Assembly: GCF_003391135.1 (NCBI RefSeq)
Contig: NZ_CP031455.1
Coordinates: 3,069,001-3,133,000 of the forward strand
From: Streptoverticillium olivoreticuli subsp. olivoreticuli
GTDB taxonomy: Bacteria; Actinomycetota; Actinomycetes; Streptomycetales; Streptomycetaceae
DNA length: 64,000 nucleotides
Direction of reading: 5' to 3'
The first letter of the stretch is position 1. Each line of letters opens with the position of its first letter. Below the pieces are notes generated by a model. That model made no database searches, was not told the origin of the DNA, and saw only the letters and a list, made by a program, of their open reading frames with translations. The position numbers were made by a program, and so were the translations under genes. Shown one piece after another: positions 35,319 to 44,940 of this stretch.

Positions 35319-35341
35319 ATCCTGCCACGGACCACCGACAA
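35319..35341 (-). promoter_or_regulatory. Near-consensus PafBC/RecA-NDp promoter of polA
   Basis: On the minus strand TTGTCGGTG (35341-35333), 8 bases, CAGGAT (35324-35319). The first half matches TTGTCRGTG exactly; the -10 has CAnnnT instead of TAnnnT. It ends 7 bases before the GTG at 35311, consistent with a leaderless mRNA. Confidence 0.55.
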
Positions 35342-35488
35342 TCCCGGCCACACGCACCTGCCGGCCGCCTCGACCGCACCCGTGTCAGTGCCCCGTGACA
35401 GGATCAGCACGTACGGACATCCGCGGACCACACCCACGCACGACACCCACGGATCCGCGACCACACCGACCGCTCAAGGGGGAGCGAG

Positions 35489-37771
35489 ATGGCAGGCAAG
35501 CCGCCGACCAGCGATCCGGTCCAGGACGCACCCGACGTCGCCGCACCACAGCACGCCGCCGCCGGGCTGCCCGCCGTCGCCCACTCCCTGCGCATGGCCC
35601 ACCAGCAGATGGGCGTCCGACGCACCGCCCTCACCCTGCTCAAGGTCAACCAGAAGGACGGCTTCGACTGCCCCGGCTGCGCCTGGCCCGAGGGCGACAA
35701 ACGCCACGCCGCCGAATTCTGCGAGAACGGCGCCAAGGCCGTCGCCGAGGAAGCCACCCTCCGCCGCGTCACCCCCGAGTTCTTCGCCGCGCACCCCGTC
35801 GCCGACCTCGCCGACCGCAGCGGCTACTGGCTCGGCCAGCAGGGCCGCCTCACCCAGCCCATGCACCTCGCCGAAGGCTCCGACGCCTACGAACCGGTCA
35901 CCTGGGAGCGCGCCTTCGACATCATCGCCGAGGAACTCCACGCCCTCGACACCCCCGACGAAGCCGTCTTCTACACCTCCGGCCGCACCAGCAACGAAGC
36001 AGCCTTCCTCTACCAGCTCTTCGCCCGCGAATTCGGCACCAACAACCTCCCCGACTGCTCCAACATGTGCCACGAGTCCTCCGGCTCCGCACTCACCGAG
36101 ACCATCGGCATCGGCAAGGGCAGCGTCCTCCTCGAAGACCTCCACAAGGCCGACCTGATCATCGTCGCCGGACAGAACCCCGGCACCAACCACCCCCGCA
36201 TGCTCAGCGCCCTCGAAAAGGCCAAGTCCGGCGGCGCGAAGATCATCACCATCAACCCGCTCCCCGAAGCGGGCATGGAACGCTTCAAGAACCCCCAGAA
36301 CGCCCGCGGCCTCTCCGGCGTCGGCACCGCCCTCACCGACCTCTTCCTCCAGATCCGCCTCGGCGGCGACCAGGCCCTCTTCCGTGCCCTCAACCGCCGC
36401 ATCCTGGAGACCGAAGGCGCCCTCGACACCGCCTTCATCGCCGAACACACCCACGGCTTCGAAGACTTCGAGCAGGCAGCACGCACCGCCGACTGGGACG
36501 AGACCCTGCGCGCCACCGGCCTGGCCCGCGAGGACATCGAGCGCGCCCTGGAGATGATCCTCGCCTCCCGCCGCACCATCGTCTGCTGGGCCATGGGCCT
36601 CACCCAGCACAAGCACGCCGTCCCCACCATCCGCGAAGTCGTCAACTTCCTCCTCCTGCGCGGCAACATCGGCCGCCCCGGCGCCGGCGTCTGCCCCGTC
36701 CGCGGCCACAGCAACGTCCAGGGCGACCGCACCATGGGCATCTTCGAACGCCCCGCCCCCGCCTTCCTCGACGCCCTGCAGAAGGAATTCGGCTTCACCC
36801 CACCCCGCGAACACGGCCTCGACGTCGTACGGGCCATCCGCGCCCTCCGCGACGGAGAAGCCAAGGTCTTCTTCGCCATGGGCGGCAACTTCGTCTCCGC
36901 CACCCCCGACACCGACGTCACCGAGGCCGCCGTGCGCCGCGCCCGCCTCACCGTCCACGTGTCGACCAAGCTCAACCGCTCCCACGCCGTCACCGGCGCC
37001 CGCGCCCTGATCCTGCCCACCCTCGGCCGCACCGAGCGCGACCGCCAGGACGGCGGCGACCAGTTCGTCACCGTCGAGGACTCCATGGGCATGGTCCACG
37101 CCTCCCGCGGCCGCCTCCGGCCCGCGAGCCCCCACCTGCTCTCCGAGACCGCCATCGTCTGCCGCCTCGCCCGCCGCACCCTCGGCCCCTCCAGCACCAC
37201 CCCCTGGGAGGACTTCGAGAAGGACTACGGCACGATCCGCGACCGCATCGCCCGCGTCATCCCCGGCTTCGAGGACTTCAACACCCGCGTCGCCCGCCCC
37301 GGCGGCTTCACCCTGCCGCACGCCCCCCGCGACGAGCGCCGCTTCCCCACCGCCACCGGCAAGGCCAACTTCACCGCCGCCGACATCGAATACCCGCGCG
37401 CCCCCGAAGGCCGCCTCCTGCTGCAGACCCTGCGCTCCCACGACCAGTACAACACCACCATCTACGGCCTCGACGACCGCTACCGCGGCATCAAGAACGG
37501 CCGCCGCGTCGTCCTCGTCAACCCCGACGACGCGGCCGAACTCGACCTCGCCGACGGCTCCTACGCCGACCTCGTCAGCGAATGGACCGACGGCAGCGAG
37601 CGACGGGCGGACGGCTTCCGCGTCGTCCACTACCCCACCGCCCGCGGCTGCGCCGCCGCCTACTACCCCGAGACCAACGTCCTCGTCCCCCTCGACCACA
37701 CCGCCGACACCAGCAACACCCCGGCGAGCAAGTCCCTGGTCATCAGGGTGGAACCAGCCCGTCCGGCCTGA
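35489..37771 (+). CDS. FdhF/YdeP family molybdopterin oxidoreductase
   Basis: A 760-residue bis-MGD molybdopterin oxidoreductase of the YdeP lineage. The N-terminal cysteine cluster FDCPGCAWPEGDKRHAAEFCENG is cited here only as CPGCAW...FCENG (about residues 61-80). The cofactor-binding region FYTSGRTSNEAAFLYQLFA, CSNMCHESS, and VAGQNPGTNHPRML follow, then the C-terminal dinucleotide-binding domain with LLLQTLRSHDQYNT and RGCAAAYYPETN. YdeP proteins are linked to acid resistance in E. coli and their substrate is unknown. There is no Tat signal, so it is cytoplasmic. ATG 35489 has AAGGGGGAG upstream. Third codon positions are almost uniformly C. Confidence 0.95.
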   Translation: MAGKPPTSDPVQDAPDVAAPQHAAAGLPAVAHSLRMAHQQMGVRRTALTLLKVNQKDGFDCPGCAWPEGDKRHAAEFCENGAKAVAEEATLRRVTPEFFAAHPVADLADRSGYWLGQQGRLTQPMHLAEGSDAYEPVTWERAFDIIAEELHALDTPDEAVFYTSGRTSNEAAFLYQLFAREFGTNNLPDCSNMCHESSGSALTETIGIGKGSVLLEDLHKADLIIVAGQNPGTNHPRMLSALEKAKSGGAKIITINPLPEAGMERFKNPQNARGLSGVGTALTDLFLQIRLGGDQALFRALNRRILETEGALDTAFIAEHTHGFEDFEQAARTADWDETLRATGLAREDIERALEMILASRRTIVCWAMGLTQHKHAVPTIREVVNFLLLRGNIGRPGAGVCPVRGHSNVQGDRTMGIFERPAPAFLDALQKEFGFTPPREHGLDVVRAIRALRDGEAKVFFAMGGNFVSATPDTDVTEAAVRRARLTVHVSTKLNRSHAVTGARALILPTLGRTERDRQDGGDQFVTVEDSMGMVHASRGRLRPASPHLLSETAIVCRLARRTLGPSSTTPWEDFEKDYGTIRDRIARVIPGFEDFNTRVARPGGFTLPHAPRDERRFPTATGKANFTAADIEYPRAPEGRLLLQTLRSHDQYNTTIYGLDDRYRGIKNGRRVVLVNPDDAAELDLADGSYADLVSEWTDGSERRADGFRVVHYPTARGCAAAYYPETNVLVPLDHTADTSNTPASKSLVIRVEPARPA

Positions 37772-37856
37772 TCGCCCACCCGGCCCCCGACCGCCTCCGG
37801 CCACCTGATAAGACGTTCACCACGCAACGAACACAAGGACGAACGGAGCCGGACCC

Positions 37857-38330
37857 ATGGGCGAGCAGAGCCAGACCACGTTCCCGCAGCAGGTCCTGGA
37901 CGAATGGGCCGGCAGCGGGCACGACCTGCGCACCCTCTTCTCCGCGGGCCACCTCGGCGACCGCATGGGCCTCCAGGTCCACGAGGCCTCCCCCGACCGC
38001 GTCGTCGGCACCATCCCGGTCGAGGGCAACACCCAGCCCTACGGCCTGCTGCACGGCGGCGCGTCCGCCGTGCTCGCCGAGACCCTCGGCTCGGTCGGCG
38101 CCATGCTGCACGGCGGCCCCACCAAGATCGCCGTCGGCGTCGACCTCAACTGCACCCACCACCGCGGCGTACGCTCCGGACTGGTCACCGGAGTGGCCAC
38201 CCCCGTCCACCGCGGCCGCACCACCGCCACATACGAGATCACCATCACCGACGAGCAGGACAAGCGGGTCTGCACCGCCCGCCTCACCTGCCTCCTCCGC
38301 CCGGCCGACAGCACCAACACCGCCGTCTGA
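37857..38330 (+). CDS. PaaI-type hotdog-fold thioesterase
   Basis: A 157-residue hotdog-fold acyl-CoA thioesterase. The PaaI signature is visible: NTQPYGLLHGGASAVLAETLGS (Asn/His-Gly-Gly and the catalytic acidic residue) followed by VGVDLNCTHHRGVRSGLV. It should hydrolyse an aryl- or acyl-CoA ester; I recall a related gene beside polA/pdtaR in other actinobacteria. ATG 37857 has GGAG 8 bases upstream. It is transcribed in the direction of the preceding oxidoreductase. Confidence 0.93.
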   Translation: MGEQSQTTFPQQVLDEWAGSGHDLRTLFSAGHLGDRMGLQVHEASPDRVVGTIPVEGNTQPYGLLHGGASAVLAETLGSVGAMLHGGPTKIAVGVDLNCTHHRGVRSGLVTGVATPVHRGRTTATYEITITDEQDKRVCTARLTCLLRPADSTNTAV

Positions 38331-38409
38331 CCCGACCTCCCGAAATCCGGGCCGGCCACCACCCCGCACCCCCTTCCTCCCCGGCGCGCGGAGCTCTACC
38401 TTTCCCGCC

Positions 38410-38814
38410 ATGAGGGACCCGGCCCGTACGACACCGAGGCGCACACGGCCGACCGCCCTGTGCGCCCTGCTGTTCGCGACCGCCCTCGCCACCGGCTGCT
38501 CCGGCTCCGGGGACGAGGGCGCCAGCGCCGCCACGCACACCGACCCACCCGTCCAGGTGTGCGCCAAGCTGATCTCCTACTGGGCCGGCGAAGACCTCAC
38601 CGGCGGCCACTGGGCCGGGCTCGACTGGGAACAGAAGGGCCTCTCCAACGACCAGTACGTCATCTACGACGACATCGTGCGGGCCGCCCGCGCCGAACAG
38701 CGGCAGCACGGCACCACCGCCGCCCGGAAGTTGATCGAGCATCAGGCGCAACAGCGCTGCGCGGCAGCCGACGGCGCCACCCACAGCTCGGAGAACTGGC
38801 GCCCACCCGCATAA
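38410..38814 (+). CDS. Putative lipoprotein of unknown function
   Basis: A 134-residue protein with a lipoprotein signal peptide: RRTRPTALCALLFATALATGC, whose lipobox ATGC places the lipidated Cys at about residue 30. The mature part has VQVCAKLISYWAGEDL and a helical section with a second Cys pair partner (AQQRC), so an extracellular disulfide is possible. I do not recognise the family. TACCTT lies 6 bases before the ATG, suggesting a leaderless transcript. Confidence 0.78.
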   Translation: MRDPARTTPRRTRPTALCALLFATALATGCSGSGDEGASAATHTDPPVQVCAKLISYWAGEDLTGGHWAGLDWEQKGLSNDQYVIYDDIVRAARAEQRQHGTTAARKLIEHQAQQRCAAADGATHSSENWRPPA

Positions 38815-39222
38815 CAGTGCGTGACATTCACACCGGGCGGCACCGGCGATCCACTTCTCCCCCGGCCCCGCGCCCTCGATCTTTTCGGCCGCCGCCGGCC
38901 GACGCGGCACACCCCGGACGCCATCGCGCCGCAAAAGCATTAGCGGAACTGCACCTTCGCACTATCCGGATGCTGGAGTTCACCCGAAAAGCGAGAACTG
39001 TCCGCGCAATACTGCTACAAGGACACCGCCGAAGTGACCTGAGGCATAACAAGACAGTCACATCATGGCCAGCACCTCTGCCCCCCGCCGCCGCACACCC
39101 CTAGAGTCACGGCCAGTCACCACCCCGAGCGGCCCGCACCCCGACCCCGCACCCGGCCGCGCCGCCCGGCGGGCGATACGGCACCTCAGCAGAGGAGGCC
39201 GCGCCAGGGAAAGGACTCCACC
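38815..39222. other. 408-bp intergenic region upstream of the branched-chain transporter operon
   Basis: No convincing gene is present; the open frames on both strands are low-complexity shadows. A possible -10 (TAGAGT, 39102-39107, plus strand) for the transporter operon would give a leader of about 110 bases, but no good -35 accompanies it. The operon's own ribosome binding site is AAGGA at about 39211. Confidence 0.5.
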
Positions 39223-40458
39223 GTGCGAAACCGTTCCTTGCTCGTCCTCACCACCGCGATCGCCACCGGGGCCCTCACCCTGAGCGCATGCGGCTCCCGC
39301 GACGACAAAGGCAGTGGCGACAACAGCGGCGGCAGCAAGGCCACCGTCGTGATCGGCGTCGACGCCCCGCTGACCGGCTCCCTCTCCGCCCTCGGCCAAG
39401 GCATCAAGAACTCCGTCGACCTCGCCGCCCGCACCGCCAACGACAACAAGGAAGTCAAGGGCGTCACCTTCAAGACCGAACCCCTCGACGACCAGGCCGT
39501 CCCCGCCTCCGGCCAGCAGAACGCCACCACACTCGTCGCCGACAAGGCCGTACTCGGCGTCGTCGGCCCCCTCAACTCCGGCGTCTCCCAGTCCATGCAG
39601 GGCGTCTTCGCCCGCGCCGGACTCACCCAGGTCTCCCCCGCCAACACCAGCCCCGAACTCAGCCAGGGCCCGAACTGGCTCAAAGGCCAGAAGACCCGCC
39701 CCTTCAAGACCTACTTCCGCACCGCCACCACCGACATCATCCAAGGCCGCTTCGCCGCCCAGTACGCCCACAACGACGCCAAGAAGACCAAGGCCTTCGT
39801 CGTCGACGACAAACAGACCTACGGCGTCGGCCTCTCCTCCATCTTCGCCGAGGAATTCAAACGCCTCGGCGGCCAGGTCGTCGGCACCGACCACATCACC
39901 GTCAAGGAAACCGACTTCTCCAGCGTCGCCAACAAGGTCAAGAACTCCGGCGCCGACATCGTCTACTTCGGCGGCCAGTACCCCGAAGGCGGCCTCCTCT
40001 CCGACCAGGTCAAACGGGCCGGCGCGCATATCCCCACCATGGGCGGCGACGGCATCTACGACCCCGCCTTCATCACCGCCTCCAGCGAGAGCAACGACGG
40101 CGACCTCGGCACCTCCGTCGGCTACCCCGTCGACCAGCTCGACTCCGCCAAGACCTTCGTCAAGAACTACGCCGCCGCCGGATACAAGGACCCCTACGCC
40201 GCCTACGGCGGCTACTCCTACGACGCCGCCTGGGCCATCGTCCAAGCCGTCAAGAAAGCCGTCGAGGACAACAACGGAAAACTCCCCGCCGACGCCCGCG
40301 ACAAGGTCACCGCGGCCATGAGCAAGATCTCCTTCGACGGAGTCACCGGCAAGGTCTCCTTCGACGAATTCGGCGACACCACCAACAAGCAACTGACGGT
40401 CTATCAAGTCAAGGGCGACGCCTGGAAATCCGTCAAGAGCGCCACCTTCCAGGACTGA
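39223..40458 (+). CDS. livK: Branched-chain amino acid ABC transporter substrate-binding lipoprotein
   Basis: A 411-residue type I periplasmic-binding-protein-like receptor anchored as a lipoprotein: signal peptide with lipobox LSAC at about residues 18-21, a Gly/Ser/Asp linker, then the Leu/Ile/Val-binding fold (VVIGVDAPLTGSLSALGQG, VGPLNSGVSQSM, ADIVYFGGQYPEGG, DPYAAYGGYSYDAAWAI). It captures branched-chain or related amino acids for the permease encoded downstream. The GTG start has AAGGA 7 bases upstream. First gene of a five-gene operon. Confidence 0.95.
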   Translation: MRNRSLLVLTTAIATGALTLSACGSRDDKGSGDNSGGSKATVVIGVDAPLTGSLSALGQGIKNSVDLAARTANDNKEVKGVTFKTEPLDDQAVPASGQQNATTLVADKAVLGVVGPLNSGVSQSMQGVFARAGLTQVSPANTSPELSQGPNWLKGQKTRPFKTYFRTATTDIIQGRFAAQYAHNDAKKTKAFVVDDKQTYGVGLSSIFAEEFKRLGGQVVGTDHITVKETDFSSVANKVKNSGADIVYFGGQYPEGGLLSDQVKRAGAHIPTMGGDGIYDPAFITASSESNDGDLGTSVGYPVDQLDSAKTFVKNYAAAGYKDPYAAYGGYSYDAAWAIVQAVKKAVEDNNGKLPADARDKVTAAMSKISFDGVTGKVSFDEFGDTTNKQLTVYQVKGDAWKSVKSATFQD

Positions 40459-40556
40459 CCCACCCGGGCCCACCCGCCCCCACCCAGGACACCGCGCGAG
40501 GACGCCACCCACGCCCTCGCGCGGACCCACATCCGACACCACATCGGAGGCCCGCG

Positions 40557-41489
40557 GTGCACGCACTGCCGCAAACGCTGGTCAGCGGACTCGCCCTCGG
40601 TGCCCTCTACGGCCTCATCGCCATCGGGTACACCATGGTCTACGGCATCGTCCAGCTCATCAACTTCGCCCACGGCGAGATCGTCATGATCGGGGGCTTC
40701 GGCGCCCTGACCATCCACCTCTGGCTCCCCGGCGACACCCCCCTCGCCGCCGCCCTCCCCCTCATGCTCATCGGTGGCGCCATCGCCTCCGTCGCCGTCG
40801 CCACCGCCGCCGAACGCTTCGCCTACCGCCCCCTGCGCGACGCCCCCCGCCTCGCCCCGCTCATCACCGCCATCGGACTCTCCATCGCCCTCCAGCAACT
40901 CGTCTGGGCCTTCTACCCCGACGCCAAGAAATCCCGCGGCTTCCCCCAGTTCCAAGGCGACTCCTTCGAACTGGCGAACAACATCCACATCCAGCGCGAC
41001 GACCTCTTCGTCCTCATAGCCGCCCCCCTCTGCATGCTCGCCCTCGGCCTCTTCGTCGCCCGCAGCCGCACCGGCCGCGCCATGCAGGCCACCGCCCAGG
41101 ACCCCGACACCGCCAAGCTCATGGGCATCAACACCGACCGCATCATCGTCCTGGCCTTCGCCATCGGCGGCGCCTTCGCCGCCGTCGCCGCCGTCGCCCA
41201 AGGACTCCGCGCCGGACAGATCAACTTCGAAATGGGCTTCATCCTCGGCCTCAAGGCCTTCACCGCCGCCGTCCTCGGCGGCATCGGCAACATCTACGGC
41301 GCCATGCTCGGCGGAGTCGTCCTCGGCATCGCCGAAGCCGCCTCCACCACCTACATCCAGAACATCCCCGGCATGCACCAACTCGGAGGCGGCGGCTGGA
41401 AGGACGTCTGGGCCTTCGTCCTCCTCATCCTCGTCCTGCTGATCAGGCCCCAAGGACTGCTCGGCGAACGCGTCGCGGATCGGGCGTGA
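40557..41489 (+). CDS. livH: Branched-chain amino acid ABC transporter permease LivH
   Basis: A 310-residue inner-membrane permease with about eight helices. It has the LivH hallmarks: LGALYGLIAIGYTMVYGIV at the start, INFAHGEIVMIGGF, and the EAA-like coupling loop near LMGINTDRIIVLAFAIGG, followed by GFILGLKAFTAAVLGGIGN. GTG 40557 has CGGAGG 6 bases upstream. Its stop overlaps the livM start (GTGA). The coding strand is extremely C-rich at third positions. Confidence 0.95.
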   Translation: MHALPQTLVSGLALGALYGLIAIGYTMVYGIVQLINFAHGEIVMIGGFGALTIHLWLPGDTPLAAALPLMLIGGAIASVAVATAAERFAYRPLRDAPRLAPLITAIGLSIALQQLVWAFYPDAKKSRGFPQFQGDSFELANNIHIQRDDLFVLIAAPLCMLALGLFVARSRTGRAMQATAQDPDTAKLMGINTDRIIVLAFAIGGAFAAVAAVAQGLRAGQINFEMGFILGLKAFTAAVLGGIGNIYGAMLGGVVLGIAEAASTTYIQNIPGMHQLGGGGWKDVWAFVLLILVLLIRPQGLLGERVADRA

Positions 41490-43315
41490 CCACCATGACC
41501 CCACCCACGGACACCACGACCACCACCACCGAAACCACCCCCGTCATCCCCCTCCCCCTCGGCGCCGCCCGCGCCCTCACCCTCACCGGCGCCCTCCTCA
41601 GCGCCGCCTCCACCTTCCTCTCCTGGACCTGGACCACCGCCTTCCCCGGCAACCTCACCGTCAACGGCTACCCCGGCGGACTCCAACTCCTCACCCTCAC
41701 CGGAGCCCTCCTCACCCTCGCCCTCACCCTCGCCACCCTGGGCACCCCCGGACTCCGCTGGCTCAACCCCACCCGCCGCCACGACGCCACCGCCTACCTC
41801 GCCGCCGGAACCCTCGCCACCACCTGGTACACCCTCATCGCCATCGCCGTACAACTCGGCGGACTCGCCAACCTCGAACCCGGCGGCTACATCGCCGCCC
41901 TCACCACCCTGCTCACCCTCACCGGCGCCCTCGGCCTCCCCATCGACCGCCGCACCACCGCCTCCTACCCCCCGAGCAGCCGCCTCGCCGCCCTGCCCGG
42001 CCCCCTCGCCACCGCACTCCGCGCCACCCACCGGACCGTACGCCCCGGCCGCACCGACCGGCCGCTCCCCGCCGCCCGCCCGCTCCCCTCCTGGGCCGAG
42101 ATCCTCCTCATCGCCGCCGCCTTCGGCACCGCCCTCTGCCTCGTCACCTACGGCATCGGCACCGGCTACGGCGAACTCTTCACCGGCTTCCTCATCCTCG
42201 CCGCCTTCGGCACCCTCGCCCTCCGCAAGGCCGGCATCGTCACCAGGCTCACCGAACTCACCGCCAAACACCGCAACATCACCATCACCGCCGCCTTCGC
42301 CGCCGCCGCCCTCTTCCCCCTCACCCAGTCCACCGACCAATACACCCTGATCGCCGTCAACATCCTGATCTTCTCCACCGTCGCCCTCGGCCTCAACATC
42401 GTCGTCGGCCTCGCCGGCCTCCTCGACCTCGGCTACGTCGCCTTCCTCGGCGTCGGCGCCTACACCGCCGCACTCGTCTCCGGCTCCACCGCCTCCACCC
42501 TCGGCGTCCACTTCCCCTTCTGGGCCGCCGTCCTCACCGGCGCCGCCGCCTCACTCGTCTTCGGCGTCGTCATCGGCGCCCCCACCCTCCGCCTCCGCGG
42601 CGACTACCTCGCCATCGTCACCCTCGGCTTCGGGGAGATCTTCCGCATCACCGTCGGCAACCTCAACGGCGAATCCGGCCCCTCCCTCACCAACGGCCCC
42701 AACGGCATCCCCAACATCCCCGACCTCATCCTCTTCGGCTACAACTTCGGCTCCACCCACTCCCTCGGCGGCATCACCCTCAACCCCTTCGCCAACTACT
42801 ACCTCCTGATGCTCCTCATCACGATCCTCGTCGTCCTCGTCTTCAGCCGCGCCGGCAACTCCCGCATCGGCCGCGCCTGGATCGCCATCCGCGAGGACGA
42901 GACCGCCGCCACCGCCATGGGCATCAACAGCTTCCGCCTGAAACTCCTCGCCTTCGCCCTCGGCGCCACCCTCGCCGGACTCGCCGGCACCGTGCAGGCC
43001 CACGTCGCCTACACCGTCGTACCCGAGCAGTACGTCTTCGCCGGACCCGTACCCCCCAACTCCGCCTTCCTCCTCGCCGCCGTCATCCTCGGCGGCATGG
43101 GCACCATCCGCGGCCCCCTCCTCGGCGCCGCGCTCCTCTACCTCATCCCCGCCAAGCTCCAATTCCTCCACGACTACCAACTCCTCGCCTTCGGCGCCGC
43201 CCTCATCCTCCTCATGCGATTCCGCCCCGAAGGACTCATCCCCAACCGCAGGCAACAACTCGAATTCCACGAGGACGCCGCCGGAACCCTCGGCATCACC
43301 AAGGCGGAGGCGTGA
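41486..43315 (+). CDS. livM: Branched-chain amino acid ABC transporter permease LivM with N-terminal membrane extension
   Basis: A 609-residue permease. The LivM domain occupies about residues 285-600 (LNIVVGLAGLLDLGYVAFLGVGAYTAAL, LRLRGDYLAIVTLGFGEI, AMGINSFRLKLLAFALGA). In front of it is an extension of about 280 residues with a poly-Thr N-terminus and six or more hydrophobic helices, roughly twice the size of a typical LivM. The start is GTG within GCGTGACCACCATGACC, a string that is repeated exactly at the livG start; an internal ATG three codons later is an alternative. Confidence 0.93.
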   Translation: MTTMTPPTDTTTTTTETTPVIPLPLGAARALTLTGALLSAASTFLSWTWTTAFPGNLTVNGYPGGLQLLTLTGALLTLALTLATLGTPGLRWLNPTRRHDATAYLAAGTLATTWYTLIAIAVQLGGLANLEPGGYIAALTTLLTLTGALGLPIDRRTTASYPPSSRLAALPGPLATALRATHRTVRPGRTDRPLPAARPLPSWAEILLIAAAFGTALCLVTYGIGTGYGELFTGFLILAAFGTLALRKAGIVTRLTELTAKHRNITITAAFAAAALFPLTQSTDQYTLIAVNILIFSTVALGLNIVVGLAGLLDLGYVAFLGVGAYTAALVSGSTASTLGVHFPFWAAVLTGAAASLVFGVVIGAPTLRLRGDYLAIVTLGFGEIFRITVGNLNGESGPSLTNGPNGIPNIPDLILFGYNFGSTHSLGGITLNPFANYYLLMLLITILVVLVFSRAGNSRIGRAWIAIREDETAATAMGINSFRLKLLAFALGATLAGLAGTVQAHVAYTVVPEQYVFAGPVPPNSAFLLAAVILGGMGTIRGPLLGAALLYLIPAKLQFLHDYQLLAFGAALILLMRFRPEGLIPNRRQQLEFHEDAAGTLGITKAEA

Positions 43316-44175
43316 CCACCATGACCACCACCACGAACGCCCCCGTCCTCACCGCCACCGGCGTCACCATGCGCTTCGGCGGACTCACCGCCGTACGCAC
43401 CGTCGACCTCACCGTCCACCACGACGAAATCGTCGGACTCATCGGCCCCAACGGCGCCGGAAAAACCACCTTCTTCAACTGCCTCACCGGCCTCTACCGG
43501 CCCACCGAAGGCACCGTCACCTACCGCGACACCGTCCTCCCGCCCAAACCCCACCTCGTCACCCGAGCCGGCATCGCCCGCACCTTCCAGAACATCCGGC
43601 TCTTCGCCAACATGACCGTCCTCGAAAACGTCCTCGTCGGCCGCCACACCCGCACCAAGGAAGGACTCTTCTCCGCCCTCCTGCGCAGCCCCCGATTCCA
43701 CCGCGCCGAGGCCGCCTCCGCCCAACGCGCCATGGAACTCCTCGACTTCACCGGCCTCGCCCCCAAAGCCGACCACCTCGCCCGCAACCTCCCCTACGGC
43801 GAACAGCGCAAGCTCGAAATCGCCCGCGCCCTCGCCAGCGACCCCGGACTCCTCCTCCTCGACGAACCCACCGCCGGAATGAACCCCCAGGAGACCCGCG
43901 CCACCGAAGCACTCGTCCGCGCCATCCGGGAACAAGGCACCGCCGTCCTCGTCATCGAGCACGACATGCGCTTCATCTTCAATCTCTGCGACCGCGTAGC
44001 CGTCCTCGTCCAGGGCGAAAAGCTCGTCGAGGGCACATCGGAAACCGTCCAGGCCGACGAACGCGTCATCGCCGCCTACCTCGGCACACCCTTCGAAGGC
44101 GCCCCCGGCCAGGAGGAACTCGCCGAAGTCGAAGCCGCAGAAGCGGAAGCAGCACACGCGGAGGAAGACCGATGA
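43312..44175 (+). CDS. livG: Branched-chain amino acid ABC transporter ATPase LivG
   Basis: A 287-residue ABC ATPase: Walker A GPNGAGKTT, Q-loop ARTFQNIRLFANMTVLEN, signature LPYGEQRKLEIARAL (the GEQ variant typical of LivG), Walker B LLLLDEPTAGMN and the H-loop VIEHDMRF. A Glu/Ala-rich tail follows. It energises the LivH/LivM permease from the cytoplasm. It overlaps livM by 4 bases (GTGA) and livF by 4 bases (ATGA). Confidence 0.96.
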   Translation: MTTMTTTTNAPVLTATGVTMRFGGLTAVRTVDLTVHHDEIVGLIGPNGAGKTTFFNCLTGLYRPTEGTVTYRDTVLPPKPHLVTRAGIARTFQNIRLFANMTVLENVLVGRHTRTKEGLFSALLRSPRFHRAEAASAQRAMELLDFTGLAPKADHLARNLPYGEQRKLEIARALASDPGLLLLDEPTAGMNPQETRATEALVRAIREQGTAVLVIEHDMRFIFNLCDRVAVLVQGEKLVEGTSETVQADERVIAAYLGTPFEGAPGQEELAEVEAAEAEAAHAEEDR

Positions 44176-44888
44176 CCGCCCTCCTGGAGGTCGAGAACCT
44201 CCGTGTCGCCTACGGCAAGATCGAAGCCGTCAAGGGAATCACCTTCACCGTCGAAACCGGCCGCATCGTCACCCTCATCGGCACCAATGGCGCGGGCAAG
44301 ACCACCACGCTCCGCACGCTCTCCGGGCTCATCGAACCCCTCGGCGGCACCGTCCGCTTCGACGGCCGGAGCATCGTCGGCACCCCCGCCCACGAGATCG
44401 TCGCCCTCGGGCTCGCCCACTCCCCCGAAGGCCGCCATATCTTCCCGCGCCTCACCATCGCCGAGAACCTCCAGCTCGGAGCGTTCCTCCGCAAGGACAC
44501 CGACGGCATCGGGCAGGACATCCAGCGCGCCTACGAGCTCTTCCCCATCCTCGGGGAACGGGCAAAGCAGGCCGCCGGAACCCTCTCCGGCGGCGAACAG
44601 CAGATGCTCGCCATGGGCAGGGCCCTGATGTCCCGCCCCAAGCTCCTCATGCTCGACGAGCCCTCCATGGGCCTCTCCCCGATCATGATGCAGAAGATCA
44701 TGGAGACCATCGCCGAACTCAAAGCCACCGGCACCACGATCCTGCTCGTCGAACAGAACGCGCAGGCGGCCCTGTCGCTCGCCGACAGCGGCCATGTGAT
44801 GGAGGTCGGAAAGATCGTGCTCTCCGGATCCGGCGCGGATCTGCTCCACGACGAATCGGTGCGCAAGGCGTACCTGGGCGAGGACTGA
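44172..44888 (+). CDS. livF: Branched-chain amino acid ABC transporter ATPase LivF
   Basis: A 238-residue ABC ATPase, the partner of LivG: Walker A GTNGAGKTT, LSPEGRHIFPRLTIAENL, signature TLSGGEQQMLAMGRAL, Walker B LLMLDEPSMGLSP and H-loop VEQNAQAAL. It is the last gene of the operon and is followed 11 bases later by a strong hairpin. Confidence 0.96.
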   Translation: MTALLEVENLRVAYGKIEAVKGITFTVETGRIVTLIGTNGAGKTTTLRTLSGLIEPLGGTVRFDGRSIVGTPAHEIVALGLAHSPEGRHIFPRLTIAENLQLGAFLRKDTDGIGQDIQRAYELFPILGERAKQAAGTLSGGEQQMLAMGRALMSRPKLLMLDEPSMGLSPIMMQKIMETIAELKATGTTILLVEQNAQAALSLADSGHVMEVGKIVLSGSGADLLHDESVRKAYLGED

Positions 44889-44899
44889 GGACATACGAA

Positions 44900-44926
44900 G
44901 GGCCCACGTCCTCACGACGTGGGCCC
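44900..44926. terminator. Bidirectional terminator between livF and pdtaR
   Basis: GGGCCCACGTC (44900-44910) pairs perfectly with GACGTGGGCCC (44916-44926) around a 5-base loop, between two convergent genes. Confidence 0.82.
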
Positions 44927-44940
44927 TCGCTGTGTACTGC

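Noticed and set aside
38828..39104. Small open frames in the region upstream of livK
   Set aside because: They are Arg/Pro/Ala-rich in several frames, have no ribosome binding site and no recognisable fold.
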